64,000 bases of DNA from Circinella umbellata (taxonomy: Eukaryota > Mucoromycota > Mucoromycetes > Mucorales > Lichtheimiaceae): contig JAIWNF010000040.1 in the NCBI GenBank assembly GCA_025093555.1, positions 455,365 to 519,364 of the forward strand, read 5' to 3'. Both the position numbers and the translations under genes were made by a program. Under the pieces are notes generated by a model that saw only the letters and a program-made list of their open reading frames with translations, did not search any database and was not told the origin of the DNA. This document shows positions 23,235 to 35,562 of this stretch, one piece after another (the first letter of the stretch is position 1; every line of letters begins with the position of its first letter).

Positions 23235-25474
23235 TTAAAAATATGTATTATTGTTATCATAATAGTGTTGTTGTTGTTGTTGTTCTTGTTCTTCAACTTC
23301 TTGTTCCACTGCTTGGTCTTCTTCTTCACTCTTACTATTATCATCTAATTGAATGTTTTCTAATACAGGTAATATACTTTCCCATAATTTAATACTCTAT
23401 AAAGTATATATAATTTCATTAGACCTACAGATGGATTTACATAATATAATTTACATTTATATATCACTTTATATACCTTATCATAAAATGATATATGACT
23501 ATCAGCATAAGCTGTTAAACCTTGTTTAAGCTCAATAGTTTTTGTATCCTGGAAAGTTTCAAATTCTTCTGACATTTGTTCAGAAAAACTGGTTGTTAGA
23601 TCACCTGTTCTTGTTACTTCACCCTCTAACTAGAATTTATATTAGTTACGTATTTTAAAACATTTAAAGTAAGATTATTATTATTGTCATTAATATACCT
23701 CTTTAATCTTTTGTTCAATTTCAACAAGTTTTGATGGTGAATTATGAACAATTTTATCTCTTTCTTCAATTGCACGTTGTAAATAAGTTGATAATTCTTC
23801 AAAATCAATTTGACTTTCATCTCTTTTTTTAAGTATATCCTTTTTTTTAAAAGAATAATCATTAATAATAATTCATATTATATATAAAAGTTAAAGAGAA
23901 GCGGGAGTTACCTTGACAGCATGACAATAAGCTAATAATTCATGTAAATCATTCATAAATAATAATTCTTCTGTTGAATTCATTTCTTTCATATATTTTC
24001 CATACGTTTCTGTAATTTCAGCAAACTGTCTCAATGGCATTGCAATACTTGATTCCATAGATGATATTTCTCTTATACTCCATGCAAAATTAGTATAATC
24101 ATGTATTAAACCTATATATTTAATTAATATTTAAATCGTCAAGTCCCTTATCTATCTTAATAATATATATATTTTACCTGTTTGTCTTTGACTGATTCGA
24201 GAATAAAGTTTTTCAATAGTAAGAATATTATCTTCTAGTTTATCAACATAATCTTGCATATCAATGAATCGTTGATCAGGCTTTTTAATAGCTGCAAATG
24301 CATTCATTAAAACATCTCCTAATGTATCAAAAAATGAAGGTTTTTCAATTGTTTTATTGGATAATTGTATAGCTCGTTTATCATTTTTCTATATAAAAAT
24401 AATAGTAATTAATACATTGAATACTAATAATAATAGTTACGTCTATTGACAACAACAACAACAAAAATAACTTACAAAATCATCTGATTCAAGAAATATT
24501 CGTGTACATTGAGCTTTTTGTAAAAGAGGATGGTTGGCCACGCGATTTAAAAACCATTGTAACCTATTATTAGATAATAAAAGATGAGAAAATAAAGTAT
24601 ATTTTTTTCACTTGATCATTTTTTATTTATATAAATTGATGTACCCCCATCTTCTTCTTTCAAGAAATTCTGGACTAAATCGTTCACCATTAATATATCC
24701 TATATATACATATATTATATATGTTAGTCATGTTTTATATAGTTATTAATATATATATATATGTATATATTTACCCAATCGATGTTTTTCTGGTAAGGGA
24801 GGAACAATACAAATAGGAAATTCAAGTTCTAAAGCATCATGTAACCAAATGAAATCTTGATAACGTCTTCTTACAGAACGTGGACGTGAACTATTAAATG
24901 TTTCAACATTTGTCTAAATAAATAAAATATAATTTCATTTTCATCCCCACCCGGAATCATCCCCATATATTACACCATCATTATCATCATCATATTCCAA
25001 CCATAATCCAATCCTTACAATCAGTTAAAGTTTCAATATAAAATATATTCATAAAATGTAAAAAGGTAAAGGAAAAGATAAAGACTCACTTCAGTTGTAA
25101 CTAGATAAGAAATAAACCCTTGAACAACAGTTGCTGATTGTTTTTGAGGATCTTCAACACGTATAGTCATTGACTTTATTTTTGAATCAGGAGTTATTGC
25201 TTCGTTTCTTGACATTGATGAACTTGCTGGTTCCTCAAAAGTACTAGTAGTAGTATTATTTGTTGTTGTTGTATATGATTGCTTAAAAAGTGAAAATAAC
25301 CTTTAATAAACTTCTCATTTTATTTTATTTTTTTTGCATAAATAAAAGTTATTCACCTACTCCATAAGTTTGAAATGGATCGAAACTTGGTACTGATGAT
25401 CTATGTTCATAAGTAGAAAACCCATTGGTTGAACTAGCCCAATCAGGTTCATCAAATATATTTTCATTCAACAT
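23235..25474 (-). CDS. PX-BAR sorting nexin, Snx4/Atg24 type
   Basis: Ten exons (25474-25361, 25281-25090, 24913-24775, 24699-24645, 24563-24476, 24388-24178, 24111-23912, 23839-23699, 23629-23477, 23396-23235) give 484 residues in one frame. A low-complexity N-terminus of about 75 residues precedes a PX domain with [14 protein letters not shown], the proline-rich IVPPLPEKH loop and [20 protein letters not shown]; the arginines fit binding of phosphatidylinositol 3-phosphate. The C-terminal ~290 residues are long charged helices typical of a BAR domain, ending in an acidic, glutamine-rich tail (EEQEQQQQQ). Snx4/Atg24 proteins sort endosomal cargo back to the Golgi and act in selective autophagy. 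Snx41/Snx42-type paralogues are the main alternative. Confidence 0.88.
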
Positions 25475-25726
25475 TGTTTTTTAAAAAAAAAAGTAAAACA
25501 AATAAAAAGAAAGAGAAAAAGAAAAAAAGAAAAAGTTGTTTGGGCGAAGCCTTTTTTTTTAGGCGCATTGTAAATTACTGTTTTTGGAAAACCATGGTTT
25601 TATTTTATAATAATCCATCTATTGTTGTGCTTGTTAATTCTTATATAAGACTCAGATTATTATGCAATTTATTATGTTTCCCAAATTACTGGGATTATAA
25701 ATTCAGTATAAAGATGATGAACCACC

Positions 25727-25764
<38 letters not shown>

Positions 25765-26327
25765 GTACCATAGTAATAAATTTAAAGCAGATAATGATAA
25801 TGATAATGATCATGAATGGGCTTTGATAATTGTTTTAAACGTCTGAGTAAATAAGATTTTCTAGTAGTAATAATAATTAATTATAAATGAATATTAAATA
25901 TATTAGTGCCATTCGGCGCAAATCAAATAAAACACATGGTAATTATACTTGGTCCGAGAGTTTTTGAGTACCATTTGGTAGTACATATATAAACTGACAC
26001 ATTGTCACCCTCATGTCATACTGTTATCATGATACTTTTAATCATATAACCTCGTAATTCCTAATAACCTTTTTAAACCCTAATCAATCACCCGTTATAA
26101 ACTTTTGTTTTTCGACAATTTTAAATTTATCAACCCTATAAATCTCTCTTGTCCATATACACACACTCAATGACTAACAAGAATGATTAAGAATGTCCTT
26201 CATTTATATAGCTAATGTCTTTTTTTTGATTTCTTTTTTTTTTCATTATTATTATTTTATTTTTTTTCGAGAAAGAGTAACGAATCTGCTGCAAGATCAA
26301 TTTTTTTAATTAGGTGATTGTTGTTAT

Positions 26328-27171
26328 TTAGACGACAGTACCGGAAGCAGAGGCAATACGGGGCCATAAATCAGCACATTCCTTAGCAACAGGACCAGTG
26401 ATAGCAGAACCCTTCATTTCACCCTTGGGCTATATTATTATAATTATAAAAACAAAATGGTTAAATATTTTTATAAGATATAGAAAAACTTTTCATCCCC
26501 CCCTTATACCCCACCCAAACTTTTGGATTCACTAATTAATGTTAAGACTTACGTTGACAATGACACCAGCGTTATCCTCAAAGTAAAGGAAAACACCGTC
26601 TCTACGGCGCCAGGCCTTACGTTGACGAACAACAACAGCAGCCATAACTAAATTTAAATAATTAATTATTTTTAATTCCTCATTAAAAGCATTAAAAAAA
26701 CTATATAAAATAAAATAATATTTACCCTTCTTTCTCAATTCAGGTTTACCCTTCTTGACGGTAGCGACAACCATGTCACCGGCACCGGCAGCGGGAAGTC
26801 TGTTCAAACGACCCTTGATGTTACGGACAGCAATGACATACAAGTTCTTAGCGCCACTGTTGTCAGCGCAGTTCATAACAGCGCCAACGGGCAAACCGAG
26901 CGTCATACGGTACTTGGTACCCGAAATGCTAACTGTTGTTGTTGTTTTTTATAAAATTAAAAAGTATGAATGGGTTAATTAACTGAATTTGATTCCATGC
27001 TGAGAATTCAACATTTTATATATATATCCATCGTTTGTCGTTTTTTTTTCGTTTTCTTTTTGTTCCCATCCATCCATCTATTTTATATATCCATCCATCC
27101 GATCTATCTATTCTGTCCAATCCCCCTTTTCTTGTTCATAATATGAATATTTAATACTTGCCCTTAGGCAT
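26328..27171 (-). CDS. RPL23: 60S ribosomal protein uL14 (L23)
   Basis: Four exons (27171-27158, 26928-26726, 26647-26553, 26429-26328) give 137 residues, the usual length. The first exon carries only MPKG and part of a codon, a common layout for ribosomal protein genes. [40 protein letters not shown] and [20 protein letters not shown] are near-invariant in eukaryotic uL14. The protein sits at the subunit interface near the sarcin-ricin loop and binds eIF6. Codon use is richer in C/G-ending codons than in neighbouring genes, as expected for a highly expressed gene. Confidence 0.96.
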
Positions 27172-27493
27172 GACGATTAATTAGGAAGAAAGGGACCTTA
27201 CAAACGGATTGTTCCACTGTTTTTGGGACACCAACCCCGACGATTTAGGAATTTCCTCAAATCTAATAATAAAATGCTTCCCGCATGAATTCGTGGGACC
27301 TGATTTTAAAATAATATTTCATATGATTTTATATGTAAAATGTTTAAGATTAAAAAATAAAATATCATTTTTTTTTATTTTTATATAGGTAGTAATAGTA
27401 TGTAATAATATAATCAAAAAAAAAGGGTAAGTGTATAACAGTATAATAATATTACAAGTAATAGTAATAATGAAGATCCCAACTTTATTTTTC

Positions 27494-29327
27494 TTATTCT
27501 AATTCGACATAATTGGCAGGGAACTAAATAAATTAATTATAATTTTCATGATTAGACCATTGTTAAAACTATCTTGCCAATAGAAAATAAAAACTTACTA
27601 ATCCTTGTTCTTTTCCAATCTTTCCTGTCCACCAATCATCTTGACTATCCGTTTTTTCAATAATTGTAATAATTTGTCCTTCTTGAAAACTTAAGTCACC
27701 TGGTTGATCTCCTTTGAATGCATATAATGCTCTTGCTACAGGTTCTCTTGAAGTAGGAGGAGGTCTACGTGGTGTAACAGGTGGTGAAGGTGAAGGTACT
27801 TGTGTTTCTTGAAATAATTGAGGGGGTGGAGGTGAATGATAACTAGGTGGAGGCGGTGAATGATAATTAGATGCTGGTTGTTGATATTGATAAGATGATG
27901 GTTTTTGTACATTATGTGTTGTTGAAGATGGACCAAATGTTTTTGGAGCAGGCGGTAAATTGATTTGTCTAGTTACTGGAGGTGTACGTAATGTACCTGG
28001 TTTTGAAATGGTAGTGGATCGATATACATGACTTGTTGAACTATTTTCATCTCCTTCTCCCTCTTCACCATTCATACCACGATTTCGATTATAAACAGTA
28101 GAATGAATATTTCCAAGAGAATTAAATTTAGCACCTAAAGCACGATATAAAGGATCTGCTTCAGGAGGTGGTGTAACACTTCCATTTAATAATTCTTTTG
28201 CTGTAACTCTTTTTCCATAAAATTTTTCATTAGCATCATTACGAGTTAAAATAATAGATCCTTCCAATGAAACACCTAATATATATATATAGAAATATTG
28301 AGTTAAAAAAATCCCATTTTATTCCAATCCATCAAATAATAATAATAATAATAATAATAATACTATTATTATTATTTTTACCTGCAAATAAACCTCGTGT
28401 TTTACTATAAGAATAAACAGCAGCGATATGTTTCAATGAAGCAGAACCTGAAGCTTCTGCATTACGGCCAATAGGACCCGCAGCAAGAGAAACATTTCCG
28501 CCAAGAGTGATGTTGCCAAATTGGCTAAAAGTCTTGACAGCCTCCTTGGTATTAAGTACCAGAACAAAGTCCGTCAGCTCAGCACCGATCTGTCCTCCTG
28601 CACCAGCCCCCGCTGTACCAATCGCTGATGGTGCGGACCATGCTACATATAAAATATAGAAGATAAAAGAAAAAAAGTTATATTTTTACTTATTCTAACA
28701 TGATTTTTTTTTCTTAAAGAAAAAAACAGAATTTTACAATTATCAGGTAATCTAGAATGGTAACAACAAAAAGAAAAATCAGAAATTAATTATTCTAGAA
28801 CATTAAATTGTAATAAAAAGGGGACAGTAATAAACTCATATAGCATAAAATTAAAATATTCATTACCTAGCAACAACAAGACCACTACCAGCTCTTCCAC
28901 TAAATAAGAAACCAGCTTTCAAGACGGTAAAAATAGCTAAACCTTGAGCATTTTGTAAAACACTTTCTGGAATAACTTTATCAACTATTCCTGTTCCAAG
29001 ATCTATTTTTATAAAAGAGGTAAAGTTAGTAATAAGACCAATAAATAAATAAATAAAAGGGGGGGTACGTAGGGGGGGTGATTGAAGAAAGAAAGAAAGA
29101 AAGAGAATTTGTTGACAACAATTAACGTACCAATAAAAGAATTCAAAATCTTGGCTGCTTTTTTACATTCCCCTAAAGAGATGACAGGTAAAGGTGAATG
29201 TATTATTAATATATATTTATACATGCCACAACGATCCAAAAAAAAAAGAGAGAGATTTCCATGACTTACCTCCTAATTTAGCAGGAAGAGGTGAGTTAAG
29301 GGAAAGTGAGTTAACTCTTTTTTTCAT
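27494..29327 (-). CDS. SYLF-SH3 actin-patch protein, Ysc84/Lsb3 type
   Basis: Seven exons (29327-29270, 29172-29131, 29002-28867, 28751-28738, 28642-28382, 28275-27599, 27523-27494) sum to 1218 nt, or 405 residues. The N-terminal SYLF domain shows LPAKLGGECKKAAKILNSF, GLAIFTVLKAGFLFSGRAGS, TDFVLVLNTKEAV and SKTRGLFAGVSLEGSI; it binds phosphoinositides and actin. A proline-rich linker follows (PSPPVTPRRPPPTSREP). The C-terminal SH3 has ARALYAFKGDQPGDLSF, DDWWTG and FPANYVELE. Homologues act at endocytic actin patches. The 14-nt exon at 28738-28751 restores the conserved ARLPDNSWSAP junction and would be missed by most gene finders. Confidence 0.93.
28335..28378. repeat. AAT/ATT microsatellite in an intron
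   Basis: A run of about nine AAT units is followed by ATT units, so the two halves can pair as a hairpin. It lies within the intron between the fifth and sixth coding exons of the SYLF-SH3 gene, close to the donor side. Confidence 0.8.
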
Positions 29328-29929
29328 ATTTATTTAAAGAAAAAAAAAAGAAGAAAAGAGAAAAAGGAAAAACGGGTGGAAAAAGAATGAAAAATGAAAC
29401 ACAGATAATGCAAGAAGAACTTCTTTTATAAACACCTCCTGGTCTTGCTCTCGGAGGTAGATAAAATTATTGTTCTCAATTAGGAAATAGCCCTAATAGC
29501 GAAATGAAAGGAAGATTATTCCATTGTAAAATGACTTATTATATTTTATATATGGATAGGAACTTATAAATATTTGAAAGAAAATGATGATAATACGTAT
29601 TGGATATGTAATATTTAGGCATTTAACAATTGAAGTAATCAAATGGTTTTGTTCGAGAACATGTATTTTGTTTTCTTGTTGTTTCCTTTACACAAATAGT
29701 ACATGATTTCGATTCTTTTTACAGATGACTTTAAGAAGGTTATTATTGCTGCTATCTGTAAATATTTGCAGTGCTATAATAGAATTTGGATCTGTTAACA
29801 CTAAATTATATTGCAACCACAGTTAACACTTTTGAAGACATACTTATCACTTTAAATAAACGCGATTCCATAGCGCTGGATTGATTGGCAGTAGTTCGAC
29901 TATTGATAGATTCTTTATTAATGGTACGG

Positions 29930-32345
29930 TTTGTCGACAATGTTCTTGGGATCACTAATATCAGTAGGATTTTCAGCTCCACACGCAATCATGAACTCTC
30001 CAGTAGATAATGCTTTTGTTCCACTAGATTTTCTCCCACTTCCTTCTCTTTTTTCTTCCACGTCTTTTATTATTAAAGTTATATTTCATTGTAAAACTAT
30101 TGATGCAGTCCTTGACAACAATAACTTTTTTTTTCATATTGACGCTAATAGAGTATGAACTTTTTTCTCTCTTATGCTTTATGCTACCTGTTTAAGTCTC
30201 GGCAACATGTCATAGTCAAAATCAATTGGCTAAATCCAAAATGTCATAATCTTTTTTTCACTTTAGCCGTGCCCTTTTTTTTCGTTGTGATTTTTTTGTA
30301 AAAATGATACTGTGAAGTTTCAGCATGGTTGATAACTCCAGTTGGTTTGCAAATCTTTTCAACTCGACCTCAGTTCGAGGAAGATTTATCTACAAGTTAA
30401 AAGAATTGATTTTAAGTGATAATGAATAATTAATAAATAATAAATTAATGAAACAGAAAAGCTGTACCTGCATTAAGTTCTTCTTTATGTACTTGACTTT
30501 TTTCTTCAATCAAAATATCCATACTCAAAGTCATATCTACGTAGCAGTGTGTTACTCTTATTGATTAGCATGATATCTTTTTATAGAAACAGCCGACGGA
30601 GAAATAAAACGATATTTGCGTACCATATTACAAAAGGCAATATACCTCGGCATGATCATGTTTTTATAGAACGTAGCATTCTGGTCAATTGCTTTGCTAG
30701 CATTTGTTGTCATTTTCATTTCATCACTAAATTTTTTTTGGGAATTGCTACGGACACCCCACAAATAAAAAGTTGTCGAACAAGTTCTTAGACCATGTAA
30801 ACTACAGTACCAGCGTTATCAACACCAATAACGCTTATTTGACCGCCCGTATATCCCATTAAAAGTATACATTATTCCTTGTTTGTCTTGTCTTCATGTG
30901 AATACAGCTCCTACTTGTGTACATAGCGATATAGTGAGATAGATAAAAAATATTGAACGATATTCATAAAAGGTTAAGCTGCTAATATAAGTTTCATAAA
31001 CATTTTAAAGTTATATAACAATAATAACTGTATATATAGTATATAAATGGCTGGATACGACGTAATTATATCATATTGTTATGTATTTTTAAAAAAATAT
31101 AAAAGTGGGATGTCCGTAATAATTGAAATTACCTCATATAGTATGTTTTTGGGGTGTTCGTAGCAACTCCCAATTTTTTCTATCCAATGTACCAACGTTG
31201 ATACGTACCGCCAGCAAATTCGCTTACAACACTTGCAGCTAGATTATTACGGACAGGTAATCCAAGACCATCCCACTTTATGTATCTGTAGAGAGATGAG
31301 ATATCTCCATCCTAAATGATTTCAATTCTATATGATCAATACCATCTCGATATATACTAAATGTAATAATATATAGTACCATTTAAACTCGATTGCATCA
31401 TTCTTCGATGTAAATAAGGTGTTATCTATATAAACTGTTGTTAACGAAGCTGCAGTGCGTTCTAAACATTTTGAAGTCTGCAACACTTTCTGAGGAGCTT
31501 GTATAAAATCAATACTATCATAAATTTAGCCATGCTTAGTAAAATACACATATGCTACACACCGAACTAATACATCATTTTAACATAGCCAAGGACTTAC
31601 AAATGACCGAGCAGTTTTCTGAAATACGAAAGTCTTCATGTAAGTAACCAAGTTGCTTGAAAAACAAAAGTCTAGCCCTACTTTTCATGCTCGTGTACGT
31701 GAACCTGACACGTACCATGAAAATCGTGGATTGGATGCTGCTACCAGCTGGTTGAGATCTGTTGAAAGATATTTAGAAATGGCGAATTTGAGAAAACATA
31801 ATAACCAAATTTATATGGTGCTATAGGGGACGTACGTATTGCTGTTTGTAGGGCATGTAACGATGGTGATGCATTTGATATATTCCTTATAATTTCTTTG
31901 AACACATATGACCTCTTTGCTTCTACTAAATCAAACTTCTTCTTCAATGTCTTTCGTCCACGCTTCTTCACTTCTTTCTGAGCAACCTTATCATCAAAAT
32001 TAAAAACATCCGTCATGGATCTAGACATTGTTCAGTAAAATTTCAAATTAGTAAAGATATACGCGTTATGATTGGGTTAGCTTCGTTTAGAAGACAGCAC
32101 TCGCCAGGAAGATGTTGGCAGGATAGATACGAAGTCTGCAGCTTCTACATATTTCATCTATGATGAAACGCCTGTGTTAGTTCAGTAAAAAGCATTTTTG
32201 CATCGGCTTCTAGCTGGTCTAGCAATGTATTATTTAATCTTTCAAGAACTACAAAACGTCTTTTCCTCATCCTCGTTATAGACCCTTCAACTTCGCTACA
32301 GTTCGTTTTTGTTTCACTTCCATGGTTGTCTTGCTCAGTGGCATA
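29930..32345 (-). pseudogene. Coding relic of unknown family, split by a MITE
   Basis: Minus-strand pieces look protein-coding but do not join into one frame. They include MRKRRFVVLERLNNTLLDQL near 32250, KEVKKRGRKTLKKKFDLVEA near 31950, KWDGLGLPVRNNLAASVVSE near 31250, FSDEMKMTTNASKAIDQNAT near 30700 and GAENPTDISDPKNIVDKPYH near 29960. Removing the 436-bp MITE at 30738-31173 places ...TLDRKK directly before KFSDEMKM, so the MITE interrupted an older frame. Some pieces could be true exons of a divergent gene, but stops and frame changes between them argue for decay. I could not assign a family. Confidence 0.35.
30738..31173. mobile_element. MITE, 436 bp, 23-bp TIRs
   Basis: The left terminus begins TTGGGAATTGCTACGGACAC and the right terminus is its inverted complement, matching at 21 of 23 positions. 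A partial internal copy of the terminal motif (GGGATGTCCGTAATAATTG) lies near 31108. A-run/T-run flanks hide any target duplication. There is no coding capacity. It lies inside the relic described above. Confidence 0.7.
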
Positions 32346-33142
32346 TTTTCAACGTTATAGACAAGATTTTCTTTTAGTAAAAACATATCTTTAACTCACT
32401 TGCACTGATAAATGTGTGAAACAGTGAATATCAATACACTAAGATACGTGCTAATAATTCTTCTACATACGTAAAAGAATTCGTTAGAGTCTATGATGGA
32501 TTGTGGCTATGAAATACTGACAAACTGTGCTAAACAAGCTTTCTATCAAAGTAATTACTCGAGAGAGTCATAATATGGAATAAATAAATCAATTATTATG
32601 GTCTATCTTTTTTTTTACTAGTCAACAGTAAAAATGTGTGCTGCTGCCATATGAATTTTTTTATTCTGCCAACTAATTATACCACCATCATAAGTCTCAC
32701 TCTTGCCAATCACGAGAAATACACTGCCCGTCAAAAGACCCTCAACTCCTAAATGAAAAGAATGCCTCACCATCATCGGAAAAAAGTCCTGCCGATCATT
32801 AGAGAAAATCCAGTATAGTATAAAAACTTAATATTGTTTGCATACACATAAAGTGAAGAAAAAATTATTACGTAGCCCTTTTTTCTTAAAAGAAACAGTA
32901 GAGAAAGAAGGAATGATATGAAATGTCTTGGAATAAAGTCTTGAGTGAATTGGATGAAATAAAGGGTTGAGGGAATAAAAAGTAATAAAAAACTATACAT
33001 TTTTTCTTTGTCATTATTGTTGATTGATTGATTGATTGATTATTTGTATATATGAAAGAGATAATATATAGATATAATCAAGAGATATAGAATAGTTATA
33101 GATATATGCGCATGAAAAAAAAATTAGGTATAAGAAAAATTA
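32346..33142. other. Intergenic DNA with a short ATTG microsatellite
   Basis: Contains GATTGATTGATTGATTGATT near 33022-33042 and the probable 3' UTR of the LRR gene. No further gene or repeat pair seen. Confidence 0.5.
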
Positions 33143-35562
33143 TTATGGATTATTACTATCGACTGTTGTTGTTGTTGTTGTATTATTGTTTTTAGTTTTA
33201 CCAAGATCCATTTCTTGTAAAACTCGTAGCCATTCCGTTCCAGCTTCACGTCGCATAGATTCAATTTTACGTCGAAAGTTTTCCGTTGCTGGAGAAACAG
33301 ATCGATGACGTTCTTTCTTTTCATCACTAGGTGATCGACTACGTCTTACTTTAGATCTTGATCTTCGTTTTTTGGATGATGAAGATGATATCGATGCTCT
33401 ACGGGCCAATTGATCTTGTTCTAATTCAGCAACACGATGAACTGCTTTTCTATCCCCATCTTCTTCAATTTCTTCTTCTTCTCCATTCATTTTCTTTTCT
33501 GTTTGTTCTGGATCATCATGAATCACTTGTTCTTGTTGTTCTTGTTGTCCCAATTTTATAATTCGTTTGGCCTTTTTACTTTTTGCTCTTGCTATTTTTA
33601 CTTTGGATAATGGTTTATGTTGTTCTGTCTTTGTTGAATCAGATTCTAATCCTCCTTCCTTTTTAGTTTCTTGTGCTACAATGGCTGCTGTTGGTTCTGC
33701 TGTTGGCCATTGAGGTGTAATAACAGATGCTGCAGGTGCTTTATAATTATCTGTTGTAATAATAGATGCATTCACACGTCGTCTTTCAGAAAATGTAGGT
33801 CCTGATCCATCTAATTGTATATCAGTAGCATTGGCTTGTTTGAATAAAGTAAATATATCAACACGATAATCAGGCTAAAACAAAAGGATGAAACAAAAGA
33901 GGTTAAAATAATGTTTTATATACATATTTGAGGCACACAATTCCATAAATTAAATTCCCATAATACAAACAATATATGTGAAAAAAAAAGGTTAACGCAA
34001 CACAACATAATAATAAGTAAACAAATAACAAATAAACGTACTTGTAAAATAGTAAATGGGTTACCCTGAACCCATACATCTTCTAAATTCGGAAGTGAAG
34101 TCAATCGCCCAATTTCTGCGGCATCCTCGATCCGATTATCACGTAAATCCACTCTTTCCAACGCCCATAATCGATCCAATCCTGCCAACATAGTTAATCG
34201 ATTACCTCGTAAATCTAATTCTTGTATATTACCCAAAACCGTATTGATTCCATTGACAAATGAAATCATATTGTATGCCAATTGAAGTGATTGTAAATTA
34301 TACAAATTAGATAAGGCAGATGGTACATCAATTAATAAATTACTTGACAAGTTGAGATGAGTTACAGATTGTATTTGTTGTAAAGGTTCATTATCGAGTG
34401 TAGTCAAATTATTATCTGCAAGTGAAAGCATTTTTAAACATTTCCAATCAGTAGATCCTTGTTCTTTTTGTCCTTGCCTTGCTTCTTGTTCATCCGAATT
34501 ATTATTGTTGATGTTGTCATCATCATCATCGTTATTACTAATCACATCCGCTGCATCTTCCACATTTGCACCTTTCACCACCAAACTTATTAATTGATTT
34601 CGTAGTTGAGTTGTCCATCCTCTAATAAATCTTGGATGTATTCCTGATAATTCCAAAAAGGATAATGTTTTAAACGGTAATAAAGAAAGTAAAACAGAAC
34701 CATCTTGGATTAAAGGCTGTTCATAATGTAAAATAGGTCGTTGACTACTTTTCGTTGTTGCATGATGTGGATCCACCATCAAATTCATTTGAAGTTTAAG
34801 TGCTGATACGCGCGCAAAAAAATTATAAATATGAACAATATCTTCATGTAATGGTTTTTGTTGTTCACTTTGTTGATTTGATCTTTTTTGCCAAAAATTC
34901 CATCCAGTAGAAAGAGATAGAGTGGACATGGTAGAAGCAATAGAACCTACTGACATGATAGAAGAAGCTCTTGTTTCATCATCTACTGATGTTTCTGTTT
35001 CAACGATACCATGTTCTGGTATTTCTCCTAAAAGAGATGGATCACCAATATCCAATCCTAAATTTTCAAATTGAACTAAAAGGAAATAGTAATGGTGAAT
35101 ATCAAGAGCTAGTGTACATCGTGGTGGCATATAAGGTGTATTAGATAAAGCAGATTGTGGTGGTGACGCGGCCATTAATAAGGACATATAAGGGACTTGA
35201 ACCCCATAAAGGGATGTCGGTGTATTACTATTATTTGTTGTTGTTGTTGTTTTAAAACTTTGACTTCTGGTTGGAATGTCATTGACCTTTTTATTATTAT
35301 TATTATTATAGGATCCTCCTGTAAATAACGATGTCATTGCTGTTGTTATACTTGACGATGTTGTTGTTGTATCATTTTCAATAATACTATCAATTCCGTT
35401 CTTGTGGTTATTGCTGATACTATTACGTTTTGTTGTTGTTGAATAGTCTTCTGACCTCTTCTTTTGTAACGAAGGATTACCACTTGTGAGTCTGATTTCA
35501 TTGGAGTTTAGATAATGATTAAATGTTCGTATAAATCGGTCTCCTGGAATAGGTGTTGCCAT
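33143..35562 (-). CDS. Leucine-rich-repeat protein, fungal conserved type
   Basis: Two exons (35562-34042 and 33874-33143) give 750 residues. The N-terminus begins MATPIPGDRFIRTFNHYLNS, followed by low-complexity Asn/Thr/Ser stretches and a conserved stretch around PRCTLALDIHHYYFL. About five to six LRRs lie at roughly residues 375-505 (e.g. VTHLNLSSNLLIDVPSALSN, ALERVDLRDNRIEDAAEIGR), capped by VWVQGNPFT..PDYRVDIFTLF. After the intron, SGPTFSERRRV is also conserved in this family. The C-terminal ~200 residues are charged and rich in Ser/Arg (KKRRSRSKVRRSRSPS). The layout recalls the uncharacterised LRR proteins of fission yeast and Aspergillus and, more distantly, STK11-interacting protein. 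Function is unknown; a scaffold role is plausible. Confidence 0.8.

Noticed and set aside
25733..25765. Long AT dinucleotide run as an origin or regulatory element
   Set aside because: Similar runs occur near 15580, 18330 and 38995; they are ordinary microsatellites in AT-rich DNA.
28335..28380. CRISPR-like array from AAT/ATT repeats
   Set aside because: Simple trinucleotide microsatellite without spacers, in a eukaryotic intron.
30790..30860. Minus-strand peptide SVIGVDNAGTVV, reminiscent of a RuvC-I/TnpB (Fanzor) motif
   Set aside because: It lies inside a 436-bp MITE, has no other RuvC motifs or zinc ribbon nearby, and the frame stops at once.
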